A stretch of 55,271 bases of DNA from an uncultured Roseburia sp. (GCA_934292805.1 CAKQXQ010000015.1:1-55271), one strand, 5' to 3'; numbered from the stretch's first letter, positions 15,901 to 26,116 are shown. Made by a program: numbers and translations. The notes: generated from the sequence alone by a model not told the origin.

Positions 15901-18900
15901 TATAACCGATCACTTCTCCCGCAAAGCCACCGGCATAGTTACCGGAGCCTTCTACCGTTGCACCAATCTCAAGACCATAATGTTCTCCACCTGAGACAAT
16001 ACCGTAAGCACCACCGACATAGCTATAACCTGTGACTTTGACACTTTCATCTACCTGGATCATCGTAGCGTAGTTACTATACCATGCTCCTGCGATTCCA
16101 CCGATATAGGAAGCGTTTGCTCCCGTACCGCTGATTACTGTATCGCCAAGGACTGCACAGTCACGCGACAGGCTTGTTCCCGTTGCACTGTGTGATGTAC
16201 TGAATCCTACCAGTCCTCCTGCATAAGTCTCTGCACTGATCTTACAGTTTTCAACTTTGCTTCGGATGACATAATAATTGGTCAATGATCCGGTAAGACC
16301 TCCGGCCATGCTCTTTGCCTCGATCGTACATTTACTTACGATACACTGATTAATCGGGCTGGAATATCCGATGATTCCACCGGCACTGTTTCCTGCTGTC
16401 TTAATCGTACATCCCTCTACATAATGCCATGATAATGTCCATCCATCAATACCTGTAATTCCACCGGCTGAATAAGAACCACTTTCCTGCTGGGTTATTG
16501 TATTACGGATACTTACATTCCTCTGGGAATCGGAAGAGCTTCCGTAAATACCACCGGTATAATACTTACCTACCACATTACTGTTGGATACCTGTATGTA
16601 GTAGAAAATCGGATTGTATCTTATGGAATCCTCCAGACCGCTGTCCTGTCCGTATACATTATTCGCATATCCTGCCAGACCACCGGTACGGTTTCGTCCG
16701 CTGACATTGACCTTGTCTGCGTAACAATATCTTACATAGTTATTACAGTATCCGAGCAGACCACCGGTATACTGGCTATCCGAATTACCGTTGGAATTAA
16801 TCTTAATATTATAAGTATCGTCACCACTTCCTACAACACTGCAATGTGTCACAGCACTCTCACTGATACCGACAAGACCGCCTACACGATGTGTAACGGT
16901 ACTTGCGTTGTTGCTGATATCCGCATCTTTTACTCTGACATATTCCAGCGTACCCTGATTATAACCGACTGCTCCGACATAATTGCTTGCGGAACCTGCC
17001 ATAATCTTGATATTTTCAAAATCTACAAAACGGATCGTTCCGGTATTCTTACCGATCAGGCCGATCATCGTTCCGGCATAATTGCTATTGTTCCAGATTG
17101 CATCACTGATCGTAATACCTTCCATCGTACCCTGAAGCACATTGATCCATCTCTGACTGCTTGCTGTTGTTGTAACATTGATTCCTGTAATCGTTACCTT
17201 AGTATTCTCTGTTACAGTAACCTTCTGTTCAGATTCCTCACTCTTCTCCGGTCTTCTTCCGTAGAGCAGATAGTCTTTGATCTTCTGCTCAGACTGCACA
17301 CCGCCATCCGTGAAGTCCTGTTTTGTGTATCCTTTTCCGACCAGTCTGTTAATGTTCAGATTGATCAGATCCGGATCTGCCTGATTCGGAAGTTTGGAGA
17401 AATCCAGATTTTCCGTGATCATGAAGTTCTGGTAATTCTTTCCTTCTGCCTTCATCGCACCATACCAGCATGTAAGATCTTTACGATTCTCTTCCTCTGT
17501 CTTTGAATTGTCATAAACAGAAGAGATCTGCATATAAAGCGGTCCTTCAAAATCGATCGGGGCAGATACTTCCCAATCTGTACCGGTTGCATCTGTATAT
17601 TCATAGACTGCCTGATAGGTATCACGATATATCTCAATTGCCACACAGTCATTCGTACAGGTGATCAGAAGATCCTCTCCGTCCCACTTGAACCGGCCTG
17701 TATTTTCTGACCATAACTGTGCTTTTGTCCACTTCTTGCTGTCTACTTTCTCCAGTCCAAAGTCAAGCTTCATACCGGAAATACTTAAATTACCAAGTGC
17801 CTGATACAGCGTATCATAGAAGCTGTCCGGTGCACTGTCAAGCTGGCTTTCGGTCAGACCCGGTGTCTTTAACCGGAGTGTAAAGTTAAGGTCATATCCG
17901 GTACCATTTAAGGCTGCCGCAGGTGTTCCATCCACTGTAAGCGATACTACGGTATTGTCAAGCTGAACCAGTGTCGGGTTCTGATATAGCAGAAGTTCTG
18001 TCTCTGCATTATTGTTAAGCATAGGCAGATATCCCTGTTCAATGCCATAGACACCTTCCGGATCGGTATAACGGAAACTATATCCAAGGTTGACATTGTT
18101 CCAGTAATATGCAGCCACTTTCATCTCGTCTGCTGACATAAGCCCATTGGTATCCAATGCTTCTGTGCTGACTTCTCCCTGGATCTTCTGTCCTGCATAA
18201 GCATATGAGTTCGTCAGTGTTGTCGAACTGTTGATGATCGTACCGGCTATACGTCCGGTTGCATTCGCCTGTCCGCTGACGTTACCGACTGCAAGAAGCT
18301 GTGAGAGCATTGCACTGCTCTGTGCACGTCCTACGATACCTGCCGCAACACCGCTTCCGCTGATGTCTGTCTTGCTCCAGCAGCGGTTGATACTTCCGTT
18401 CGTCTGACCGGTAATACCGCCTGCAGCTCCGGATGTTGTGTAGATCTTGCCCTGCGTATATGCGTTTCTGACACTGGAGCTGTCAGTCATGTCTCCCGAG
18501 ATACCTCCGACACCAATGACATTCGCCTGTGTGCTGGATACATTGATATTCACTCCGGCTGCATAGCAGTTCTCAATCGTACTATATACATTATATCCTG
18601 TCATTCCGCCAAGTCTTAAGTCCGTTGTCTTTCCTGTTACCTCAGACTTCATTCCCTGTACGCCGCAGTTTGTCATGCTGCTGTTCTCTAAGTATCCCAC
18701 GATACTTCCTGCATACTGGTATGGATTATGGATCACTGCATTCTTCACGTACACATTCTCAAGACGTGTCTGCTTCTTGGCATATCCGATAATTCCGGCA
18801 TACTGTCCAAGTGTTCTGTCTGATGAACCGATCGTAACATTCTCAAAAGTAAGATTTCGGATCTGTGCTCCATCTGTGTATGTAATGATGGCAGATGCAT

Positions 18901-21900
18901 TGCCCACTGTTGCAAGGTTTTTGATCACATGTCCATTTCCTTCGATCTTGCCGGTGAATGGTTTGCTGCTATTCACACCAGAGAATACGTTGTTCGCTGC
19001 TGCTTCCTGGCCCTGGAAACCATTGATGTCAATGTCTCCAACGAGACGGTAATTACCTCCGACATCTGTAAAGCCTTCCAGCCAGTTCTCCATACTTACC
19101 GGCTTATAGAAGCTTACACCGATGCTCCGGTTTACATTCGTCACTTCAGAGTGGTAGCTTCCAAGTCCGATACCGAAGCTGTTGATATTATAGGAATCGC
19201 GGTACAGACCATTTGGCCATACACGCACCTTTACATAATAGAAGTTACCTTCCTGATACTGCTCATACTCTACAGGTGTATCCGGGCTTGCTGCCGTCTG
19301 ACCATTCACAAGCAGATTACCTGCTTTAATGTCTGAGATCGTATAACCAAGTGCATTGTTGAACGCCAGTGTCATGTCTGCATAATCATCCGTCTGTTCT
19401 GTTACCGTTGCTCCGACATAAGTAACTCCGGATGCTGCACTTACTGTATTATAGAGGATCCTCTGCTGCAGGTTCAGTAATGTACTGTTCATCTCAACAC
19501 GCGGATAGAAGCCCTGTGAGATATCACTGACATGGAACTGTCCCTGCTTATTTACTGTACTGTTATAGAAGTTTTGGTCCGTAAGACGTACGGTTGTCAC
19601 ACCATTCTCTGCATATCCGGACACATCCATGCTATATTTGCCTGCCTGTCCGAAATAGAAGCTGTTTAAGAACCTTCCCTGCAATGTACTGTCAGATGAA
19701 GAACCGGAGCCGAGCGGTGTGTACTTCTCGTACACATGGTATTCTCTTCCCCAGACACCGGTCGCATCACTCTGCTTCCAGTAGACTTCATACATATCTC
19801 CGACAACAAAGCTGTTGACCACACGTCCGCCACTGATATAACCGACCAGCGTACCGTTGGTATCAAGATTAATCGTCTGTGTACCGCTCTTGTCTGTCAC
19901 GGTTCGTTTGTCACGCTCCACACCAAGGCTTAATGCACCATATACATTTTCAATTGTACTACCACTATAATTTATGGCAGCTACACCTCCGACATAAGAA
20001 GTGTCCGCTGATGATGTATCACCTTTATACTGTCCACTGATCGCCTGCAGCCATCTTGGGCTATAGACCATACCATTTTTGATCGCTCCATAGTTATAAA
20101 CAACCAGACCACCGAAACGGTTTCCTACATAATTATAGGAGTTTGCACCATAATAAAGAGCGAAGTTTTCAATCGTTCCGTAATTATATCTTGCAATTCC
20201 TGCACAGTCATTCTTCTGATAATAGCCACTGCCGAGATTCAGATTAACAATAATATTGCGGATCGTTCCGTAATTCTGGTAAGTAACCGGTGTAACATTC
20301 GATAATGGTCTTCTCAGTAAAGTCGCATCCATCGTAACGTTCAGCTGCAGATTCTCTAAGACCGCCGCACTTCCCAATGTACGGAACATACGTACATCAT
20401 TTGATGTATATTCTACGTTAACTTCGTTATTCTGGAAGTCAATGCTTCCGTTGAACGGATACTTGTGACTTCGTACGATATAAGAATTCTCAGGGATATC
20501 CAGTTTACCTGTCACAATGAAATCCGCTGTCTTGTATCTTACCAGCTTATAGACATCCTTCGCACTGCCGATCACATATTTCGGAATATTTGCTTTGTAT
20601 TCCAGTGTGTCTAACAGAAGCGTCTTCCCGCGGTATTCCGTCGTGAGTACAATCTTATAACTGCTTCCTGATTTACAGTCCATGCTAAGCTTCGCATTCG
20701 CTTCTCCTCCGGAATTCTCTGTCTCGTACTTTAACTCCTTATCTCCGGTCAGGTCATATTCCTCGAATACCTTGTCGTCTTTGTAAACCGTCACTGTATA
20801 CTTTGGATCATCGACAAGATTTCGTCTTGTATCTTTTACATAGACACTGGTTACTGACTGCATCTTCTCCATATCCTGATCATCCAGCCATGCCTTCATC
20901 GATCCATCTGCTACGTAAAGTGAACCTGCATAGCTTGCTTTCACAGTGACTTTCGCTGCATTATCAGGAATCTCAACACCTACACCTCGTCTTGGGGATG
21001 TTTGGGATAATACATTACCTGATTCATCATAGAAGGTAACCACAGGATTTGTCGTATAGTTTGTACTTCTTTCCGTAGTCAGCTTCGGTGTATATACAAG
21101 AACATCTCCCTGTCCTTTTGTAAATGTGATATCAGCAGAAGATCCGGTTCCAACGGTATAGGTAACCTCTTTTGTGGTATCCGTATAGTCCTTCTGCCAC
21201 TTCACGATCTCTGCACCTTTCTCCATCTGCATCTGGTAGCATCCGCCCAGATAGATGCAAAGCTCATCCTGATAACTGTCTGCTGAACTATATCGGATAT
21301 AGGAGGCTCCTTCCGGTGCCTGAATATAACTTCCATTATAGATATAGCCAAAGCTATTTGTAATCAGCTTCTTATCTGCATCATAAAAGCTCACTCTGGC
21401 TTCATAGCTGTCGTTACTTCTCACACGGTCAAAGTAATAAACCTTTCCAGCCTCCACCGGCAGATAATCTGTCAGATACCAGCCTGCACTTTCAACTGGT
21501 TCACTGTTTCCATTCAGGTAATAATTGGTATATCCGCCATTATACAGGTCAAAATCTTCCTTCAGATAAGATTTGGAAGTGTCATTCTTATTCACCAGTG
21601 CATATGACAGTCTCTGTAACGTAAGTGTTCCGTTGATACCATCACCTGCAATAAATTTTGTTGAAAACAGCACGACATCCGCATAACGGTACGCTGTACT
21701 GCTGGAACGTCTGATCTGGTCTGCTGTGATCGTCACCTCATATTCACTGCCGATTCGAAGATCCGAAAGATTGATCTCCGCAACATATCCATCCTTCTCA
21801 TCATCATAGCTGATCGTATAAGCTTTGGAAGTTTTTCCGTCGTTAACGGAAATCTGTCCGTTATAGATAGCTTTGTCCGGGTCATGGAAATAGAGTTCAT

Positions 21901-24856
21901 ACATATTCATCTGATCTGAGTAAATCATGAAATCCTTGTATTCTAACTCCGGCATCTTACGCAGTGTTGTAAACTGAACACGTCGTGTGACGTTCGTACG
22001 TCCGGACACATCATGAAGATCCCCATCCGCTCCCTGCTTTGCATAAGTTGTCAGATATAGCTGGTATGGTGTGAAAGAGTTCAATGAGCCTTCCCCGAAA
22101 TCAAAGGTGAGGATTGCATTGTGTCCCCATGTAAAGACATCCCAGACACTTGTCTGCTCAGCTGCTGTGAAATCCGTGTATGTGAGGATGACCTGCGGTT
22201 TCTTCTCTGTATAAGTCCACTTTGCATCGCTGCCGAACAGATCTTCGATCTGATAGATCTTTTGCAATGTTTCACCTGTTCCACCGCCTACGATCTTATC
22301 CAGTTTATCCAAGGTTTCTTTCTGCAGCGTACCTGAAAAGACCTCGTTGTTCGTACCGGTCTCTGTCATTGCAAATTTAATACTGTCAACGTATTTGTTC
22401 TGGAACAGTCCATACTTTGTTGTTGCTTCATTGACCTGCACGGAGACTCTCTGTGCGGTTGCACTCTCGTACGTCTCTTCTTCACCGGTTGCCGCATCCT
22501 TACCCTTCACATGAGATGCTGCAAGCGTATAGTTTACACGTCCATAACTGCTTAACGCAATTGTAGAAGCATTGGCTGTTACAAGGAGGGCATCCTTATA
22601 CTCTCCATGATTATCATTTAAATTATAATCACCATAGATCGCCAGACAGTATTCACTTCCTGCTGTAAGCTCTGTAAAGCTTACCGGAACCGTACCGGAA
22701 GCATCCAGAATCTCCTGTACCTTAAATGTCTCTGTCTTAACCGGATTTCCGGAAATCTCTGTTCCTTTGTATAACTTCACTACCAGATCAGACGACGGAT
22801 CGATCGCATTATGCGGATCGGTAAGTGTCAGCTGGAAGTTAAGACGGTCAATCTGCTGATCCGTTGTTCCTGATGACATGGTTACTACTTCCACAGTCGG
22901 CATCGACTTACAGGTATATGTAGTTCCTGTCGCGCGGAAAGTGCCATTTCCTCCGACCACTTTCAGGCTGTTGTTATTATCAGCGACCTGATTCTCTTCG
23001 TATCCCTGGAAAACATTGGTCAGCTGATTGCCGAATGTATCATACAGCTTAACTTCGTAGTCAATCCTTGCATTGGACGGAAGGCTTAACTGTTTTACAT
23101 CGGATTTGTATGTGCCGCCTTCTTCTTTATATATAAAATCTCTGTTCAGAATGGCATTTCCGATACTGAGGCTTGAACTCTCAAGCACCTTATCGTTGCT
23201 CGTTAAGTCTGTGGCTTTTACAGTGATCACAGCTTTGTTGACTTTCTTCAGCACGTTCTTATTCGGACCGGATAACCGCAGTTTATAAATCTGCATAACA
23301 CTTGACTGATAAATCTCATTCGTATCTGCATCTTCAAAATCGATATAGATCGGATCCATCGTGCTCATCGCAAGTGTTGTGACACGGCTTTCAAAGCTGT
23401 CGTAGAACGTGATTGTTTTCGTCTCAAGACCTTCTGTGTAGTACGTAAGTGTTCCCTTGATATAAATCGTTGTTCCCGGCGGCAGGTTATCAATGGTAAA
23501 ATTGCCTGCTGTACGGTATGTTCTACGATACATCAGCTGATATTTGGACGGATCGGACAGATTGCCTGCCGGTGTCTTATCATCGTTCTCCGGTGGCCAG
23601 TAAAGCTCTAATGTCACTCGACGGAGAGCACCGGACGGATCGTTGATCGCAAGCTTTCCGGAAAGGCTGTAAATATCAGTTGTAAGGTCTGATAAAGTAG
23701 CAGATGGTACGACAAAAGGTACCTTTACCTCTTCACCCGGTACTGTATTGCCATCGGCCGGTGTAGATGGTTTGTCACTGTTATCTTTCTTACTGTCAGA
23801 GCTGCTGTTGCTGTCTGTACTACCTGAGCTGCTGCTGTTATCACCACTGCCACCGGCTGCATTGTTCTTCAAAGCTCCATTGCTGTTATTGGCATTGCCG
23901 GAATGATTGTCCTCTGTAGCAGACGCTTCTTCCTGCTTCGCCTTCTCATCCGCATCCTTCGCATCCTGTGCGATCTGCTCGATCTCCTGGCTGGATTTAT
24001 CTAACTCCTGCTGGGTTTCATCCGGTGTCAGCGGGTATTCCTCTTCCGCTTCGCTGCTTCCGCCTTCGCCATCCGGCTGTAAGATCTCAGCCTTATTGCT
24101 TTCTTCCGGCGTAACCTCAGTAGAATCCTGGGTGTTTCCGTTCACCGTAAGGTCAGAACTGCTCTTGTCACTTAATAATCCAAGCTTTCCAAGCAGATCC
24201 TCATAACCGATCGTCATATCTCCGATCGTAACTTCTGCCTCAGATGTTGTCATCACTGTCCCATAAGTGAATACCCCATTATCATTGCGGTAATAGGAAA
24301 TATTCTCTTCGTCCATGTAGATCACACTGTTCATCGGAAGAATATATTTCTTTCCCGGAATGTTGATCGTCATTGACTTTGCATTTAAGAACAGTCCGTT
24401 TGTCAGTCCGGCAAAATAGAAAGTATCATCATCTGCCTGTGACTTGTCATAGTTGTAAGTAACACCGTCAGCAAGATACATTCCGGTAAAACTTGGAACG
24501 GTCTCAAAGCTTCCGTTATATAACTTCGCATCTCCCAACATAAAAAGGGCAGATGCTCCGTCATTTACAAAAAATGGCATTGCTGCGTCTGCTTCCACCT
24601 TCTTTGTTCCTACATACATGGAACCAAGACGCAGATAGACAGGCTCCTGCTCTGCCACTTCGGTGAGCTTTAACTCCTGTCCTTCTTCTCCTGACTGGTT
24701 TTTTAATGTCCGAAGTACACTGTCATCGGTTACAGCGTATGCATTCTCACTCAGATGGGTAACGACCTTCATCTGATAGAAATACATCGCCAAAAGAGAA
24801 GCCACGATGGCAACTGCCGCGATGATCAGCCATTTCATCTCTTTTAACACTTTCAT
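12971..24856 (-). CDS. Giant double-anchored surface protein with beta-helix (GLUG-like) repeats
   Basis: This 3961-residue protein is the last gene of the operon. Residues about 7-27 are a membrane helix with basic N-terminus (MKVLKEMKWLIIAAVAIVAS), so the rest should be outside. Next come a beta-rich N-domain (30-250) like that of its operon neighbours, a Ser/Asn/Glu-rich linker (250-390), and Ig/Fn3-like domains (390-1400). Three blocks of GLUG-like right-handed beta-helix repeats follow, near 1425-1730, 1960-2215 and 2550-3030 (AGGITG, VGGLVG, YAGGLVGFST). The C-terminal region has an 18-bp-unit acidic repeat TVEDSE (about 3392-3432), a helical part, and a second membrane helix GLILIAVAAAGIGALLIVMY followed by RKRRKMQ. 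There is no LPXTG motif. An ORF reaches 24922, but ATG at 24856 has GAGGAGGGAG upstream and avoids overlap. Function unknown; adhesin or mechanical surface fibre is inferred. Confidence 0.85.
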   Translation of the reverse strand: MKVLKEMKWLIIAAVAIVASLLAMYFYQMKVVTHLSENAYAVTDDSVLRTLKNQSGEEGQELKLTEVAEQEPVYLRLGSMYVGTKKVEADAAMPFFVNDGASALFMLGDAKLYNGSFETVPSFTGMYLADGVTYNYDKSQADDDTFYFAGLTNGLFLNAKSMTINIPGKKYILPMNSVIYMDEENISYYRNDNGVFTYGTVMTTSEAEVTIGDMTIGYEDLLGKLGLLSDKSSSDLTVNGNTQDSTEVTPEESNKAEILQPDGEGGSSEAEEEYPLTPDETQQELDKSSQEIEQIAQDAKDADEKAKQEEASATEDNHSGNANNSNGALKNNAAGGSGDNSSSSGSTDSNSSSDSKKDNSDKPSTPADGNTVPGEEVKVPFVVPSATLSDLTTDIYSLSGKLAINDPSGALRRVTLELYWPPENDDKTPAGNLSDPSKYQLMYRRTYRTAGNFTIDNLPPGTTIYIKGTLTYYTEGLETKTITFYDSFESRVTTLAMSTMDPIYIDFEDADTNEIYQSSVMQIYKLRLSGPNKNVLKKVNKAVITVKATDLTSNDKVLESSSLSIGNAILNRDFIYKEEGGTYKSDVKQLSLPSNARIDYEVKLYDTFGNQLTNVFQGYEENQVADNNNSLKVVGGNGTFRATGTTYTCKSMPTVEVVTMSSGTTDQQIDRLNFQLTLTDPHNAIDPSSDLVVKLYKGTEISGNPVKTETFKVQEILDASGTVPVSFTELTAGSEYCLAIYGDYNLNDNHGEYKDALLVTANASTIALSSYGRVNYTLAASHVKGKDAATGEEETYESATAQRVSVQVNEATTKYGLFQNKYVDSIKFAMTETGTNNEVFSGTLQKETLDKLDKIVGGGTGETLQKIYQIEDLFGSDAKWTYTEKKPQVILTYTDFTAAEQTSVWDVFTWGHNAILTFDFGEGSLNSFTPYQLYLTTYAKQGADGDLHDVSGRTNVTRRVQFTTLRKMPELEYKDFMIYSDQMNMYELYFHDPDKAIYNGQISVNDGKTSKAYTISYDDEKDGYVAEINLSDLRIGSEYEVTITADQIRRSSSTAYRYADVVLFSTKFIAGDGINGTLTLQRLSYALVNKNDTSKSYLKEDFDLYNGGYTNYYLNGNSEPVESAGWYLTDYLPVEAGKVYYFDRVRSNDSYEARVSFYDADKKLITNSFGYIYNGSYIQAPEGASYIRYSSADSYQDELCIYLGGCYQMQMEKGAEIVKWQKDYTDTTKEVTYTVGTGSSADITFTKGQGDVLVYTPKLTTERSTNYTTNPVVTFYDESGNVLSQTSPRRGVGVEIPDNAAKVTVKASYAGSLYVADGSMKAWLDDQDMEKMQSVTSVYVKDTRRNLVDDPKYTVTVYKDDKVFEEYDLTGDKELKYETENSGGEANAKLSMDCKSGSSYKIVLTTEYRGKTLLLDTLEYKANIPKYVIGSAKDVYKLVRYKTADFIVTGKLDIPENSYIVRSHKYPFNGSIDFQNNEVNVEYTSNDVRMFRTLGSAAVLENLQLNVTMDATLLRRPLSNVTPVTYQNYGTIRNIIVNLNLGSGYYQKNDCAGIARYNYGTIENFALYYGANSYNYVGNRFGGLVVYNYGAIKNGMVYSPRWLQAISGQYKGDTSSADTSYVGGVAAINYSGSTIENVYGALSLGVERDKRTVTDKSGTQTINLDTNGTLVGYISGGRVVNSFVVGDMYEVYWKQSDATGVWGREYHVYEKYTPLGSGSSSDSTLQGRFLNSFYFGQAGKYSMDVSGYAENGVTTVRLTDQNFYNSTVNKQGQFHVSDISQGFYPRVEMNSTLLNLQQRILYNTVSAASGVTYVGATVTEQTDDYADMTLAFNNALGYTISDIKAGNLLVNGQTAASPDTPVEYEQYQEGNFYYVKVRVWPNGLYRDSYNINSFGIGLGSYHSEVTNVNRSIGVSFYKPVSMENWLEGFTDVGGNYRLVGDIDINGFQGQEAAANNVFSGVNSSKPFTGKIEGNGHVIKNLATVGNASAIITYTDGAQIRNLTFENVTIGSSDRTLGQYAGIIGYAKKQTRLENVYVKNAVIHNPYQYAGSIVGYLENSSMTNCGVQGMKSEVTGKTTDLRLGGMTGYNVYSTIENCYAAGVNINVSSTQANVIGVGGISGDMTDSSSVRNAYTQGKIYTTSGAAGGITGQTNGSINRCWSKTDISGSGVAAGIVGRAQSSAMLSQLLAVGNVSGQANATGRIAGTIINSSTTLTNSYAYAGQKIQGEVSTEALDTNGLMSADEMKVAAYYWNNVNLGYSFRYTDPEGVYGIEQGYLPMLNNNAETELLLYQNPTLVQLDNTVVSLTVDGTPAAALNGTGYDLNFTLRLKTPGLTESQLDSAPDSFYDTLYQALGNLSISGMKLDFGLEKVDSKKWTKAQLWSENTGRFKWDGEDLLITCTNDCVAIEIYRDTYQAVYEYTDATGTDWEVSAPIDFEGPLYMQISSVYDNSKTEEENRKDLTCWYGAMKAEGKNYQNFMITENLDFSKLPNQADPDLINLNINRLVGKGYTKQDFTDGGVQSEQKIKDYLLYGRRPEKSEESEQKVTVTENTKVTITGINVTTTASSQRWINVLQGTMEGITISDAIWNNSNYAGTMIGLIGKNTGTIRFVDFENIKIMAGSASNYVGAVGYNQGTLEYVRVKDADISNNASTVTHRVGGLVGISESAVTHCSVVGSGDDTYNIKINSNGNSDSQYTGGLLGYCNNYVRYCYADKVNVSGRNRTGGLAGYANNVYGQDSGLEDSIRYNPIFYYIQVSNSNVVGKYYTGGIYGSSSDSQRNVSIRNTITQQESGSYSAGGITGIDGWTLSWHYVEGCTIKTAGNSAGGIIGYSSPINQCIVSKCTIEAKSMAGGLTGSLTNYYVIRSKVENCKISAETYAGGLVGFSTSHSATGTSLSRDCAVLGDTVISGTGANASYIGGIAGAWYSNYATMIQVDESVKVTGYSYVGGAYGIVSGGEHYGLEIGATVEGSGNYAGGFAGEVIGYTQSILSPATPYTQTWITLFNPKTEVRDLIVTGKVKGNYYVGGFAGLYDKGEQPIDPDNGEPVDDNISGYIGYLNQKYFKRILIAPTVIDGNGNVKAVYNNAPGVTEGDNSGIGYLRIYDTIDGGKISAELAPYQTLTDALGTGKKFADEAAAAKTYLVNDTDLSSPDFYYGNTLSGSMNLMNSSKNRFFDTSQMNKDADGKATTFPMIKGYDYSTYLVHGDYTTTIDGAQKTLYYLQWVFGRTNGGVDNIRSGALKQDGILLPANAKAADSAATTAVTYALTDADIAAAADTLSVYASGIDTINIDVPAEIIGYGLTWQMEDADGNVTASGEIDDLAKADSEEPATITLHYDFNTYLTLQLCDEGEALEVYAVDPASLARTVASGSEDLYYIRKDGVVSVNAMTETKDIEETEAVETSETVEDSEAIEDSETVEDSETVEKAKETKDVLAAEGNFVHLYGEKALTSSGEIVDLLTGTVTDSVDKMTVGTACVTAKAAYTTYTKSGSVLDMYSQYSLATTDGVTAARDFRLFAKQGQTFAVDVIAAREDGAGIHDIVADVYRNGQNDYQYLSYLTADGSVKDLGDKLHWPKELSNSSMGEIAGNINGTQPILLVRYQDNTVAAFQYMTGKLLVNDTTEKKEMDFLQYATIWLANLKAGFRSADNTAYLAAVKLTGDLKAEPVDTDLALNVTGTADNVSDEIHKAESADRITAGSNLLQGVYNAAAANWKAEALKADSEKGKGFLSLAEENLSDAMLAFAKNGTSDADGTAAGSENAEGSENAQGSESESIEVTEKNAAEIKEIIETAFADDTAAQKLKGELTAEGFSDEQAQQMYGQYVTELKKSVDEAAAYNVSEGASQSDASDKAEASGTDKETGHVTTISNDSYVIAMNSETGEYEVYSEKEMLDTKKESAALMSENQKLVLMKEAGLLKSAFDLDDLKVTAEENRQGLILIAVAAAGIGALLIVMYRKRRKMQ

Positions 24857-24876
24857 CTCTGCTGCTCCCTCCTCTT

Positions 24877-25608
24877 CTATAATTCCGGAACCATGGATGT
24901 GGAGGTGTAAAGAATTCTCCATGTTCCATTTGCCTGATAGTAAGTATCAGCGATCGGATTTAACACACAGCCATCTGTAAAACTGACTGACAGATCCGCT
25001 CCCGGCTGTTCGAGATACGTACAGCTGCCGTCTGCCTGGATCAGCTGGACATCACCACTTAATGCGCAGCTGATGACAGCTCCTGCCATGATATCCTGTG
25101 TGGTGTCTCCGTAAGTAAGCTTCGCATCTTCCAGAAGCACATACATATCGCTGTTATCATATAAGAATCCACCGGACACTTCTTTCTTCGCATTTCCTCT
25201 GGTCACAGTAAAGCTGCTTCCCTCTCTGCTCATGCGGTTGAAGTATCCGATTTTCTTCATACTGTCTGTATTCCTATCGTACCAGAGCATGTCCGTCTGG
25301 AAAAGCATTACAGATCCACCGTTTTCATAGATCATATTTCCGGAAAGACTGTACTCATGTCCGTTATTTTCAACACTGGTCACGTCATCTTTTCTGCTCA
25401 GCACGCTTCCTGCAGGGATCTCTTCCTTCTCATCGATCGCATAATAGAAGGCTTTCTCTGCTATTTTCGTGGACTCATGTTTTTTCAGTGCCACAAAGGC
25501 AGCATATACGATCGCTGCCGCCGCTGCGAGCACAACAAGAAAGATGATGACCGCTTTTGTGTTGATCCGTATTTTATGTTTGTTCTTTTTTTCTGATTTA
25601 GCACTCAT
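24877..25608 (-). CDS. Small anchored extracellular protein of the rotary-surface operon
   Basis: The 243-residue protein has a very basic start (KSEKKNKHKIRINTK), one membrane helix (AVIIFLVVLAAAAAIVYAAFVAL, about 19-41), and a beta-rich outside domain of about 200 residues. Pieces such as SLSGNMIYENGGSVMLFQ, GGFLYDNSDMYVLLEDAKL and MAGAVISCALSGDVQLI resemble the N-terminal domain of the giant protein next door and of the 778-, 2362- and 609-residue proteins. It lacks their long repeats, so it is like a bare N-domain. It overlaps the upstream five-helix gene by 11 bp and lies 20 bp before the giant gene. A role as adaptor between the membrane complex and the large surface proteins is inference. 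Confidence 0.75.
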   Translation of the reverse strand: MSAKSEKKNKHKIRINTKAVIIFLVVLAAAAAIVYAAFVALKKHESTKIAEKAFYYAIDEKEEIPAGSVLSRKDDVTSVENNGHEYSLSGNMIYENGGSVMLFQTDMLWYDRNTDSMKKIGYFNRMSREGSSFTVTRGNAKKEVSGGFLYDNSDMYVLLEDAKLTYGDTTQDIMAGAVISCALSGDVQLIQADGSCTYLEQPGADLSVSFTDGCVLNPIADTYYQANGTWRILYTSTSMVPEL

Positions 25609-26116
25609 TCTTCGCGGTCATCCTTTCCAATCCTTTTATCATATGGTAAATCGCATATTGTATTTCAAAAATAAGGAGCAGAATATAAACGATAAGCATA
25701 TAGATGCTTAATCCGGTATCTGTCATAAAGTCTCTCAGCAGATTTCCTGCTGTCATGGCAGCGAGTGCCATTACTGTAAATACCACCTGCTCAATGGCAG
25801 CTGACAGTTTTCTCTCTGTGAAGCAGGCAAGAACTGCCATAGCCACAAAGACTCCGCCGGTTACCGGTGCTATTTTCGTATTGAAGACCGCGCCGGTAAG
25901 AACGAAGATCATCTGTGAGATGAGAAGAGCAAAAAGAAAGCAATCCCTTTTGGAGAGGTTGAAGAAGATTGCCTGCCATCCGTAGACAGACAGTCCCTTT
26001 TTCCTTCTCGAACCGATCGTGAAAAGCAGCAAACTCATTGCAAGTCCTGCGATAATACTTCCCAGAATATAGTATTTAATTGACAGAATTCCGGCTAAAA
26101 TATTATTCAGTACCAT
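25598..26116 (-). CDS. Five-helix membrane protein, candidate stator (a-subunit position)
   Basis: The 172-residue protein has about five membrane helices: near 8-36, 60-80, 82-101, 106-128 and 133-160. The start codon lies inside the end of the epsilon-like gene with GGAGG nine bases upstream, so translation is probably coupled. It is the only multi-helix protein in the operon besides the c subunit and the cyclase, so it is the natural candidate to sit beside the c ring as an a-subunit substitute. I see no convincing match to the a-subunit helix-5 signature; a single Arg occurs in GNLLRDFMTD at the end of helix 4. The family is not recognised. Confidence 0.7.
   Translation of the reverse strand: MVLNNILAGILSIKYYILGSIIAGLAMSLLLFTIGSRRKKGLSVYGWQAIFFNLSKRDCFLFALLISQMIFVLTGAVFNTKIAPVTGGVFVAMAVLACFTERKLSAAIEQVVFTVMALAAMTAGNLLRDFMTDTGLSIYMLIVYILLLIFEIQYAIYHMIKGLERMTAKNEC

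Noticed and set aside
16844..17506. 220-codon plus-strand ORF inside the giant gene
   Set aside because: It is a shadow of the long minus-strand gene, with no ribosome site and Cys/Ile/Thr-rich composition typical of antisense reading.
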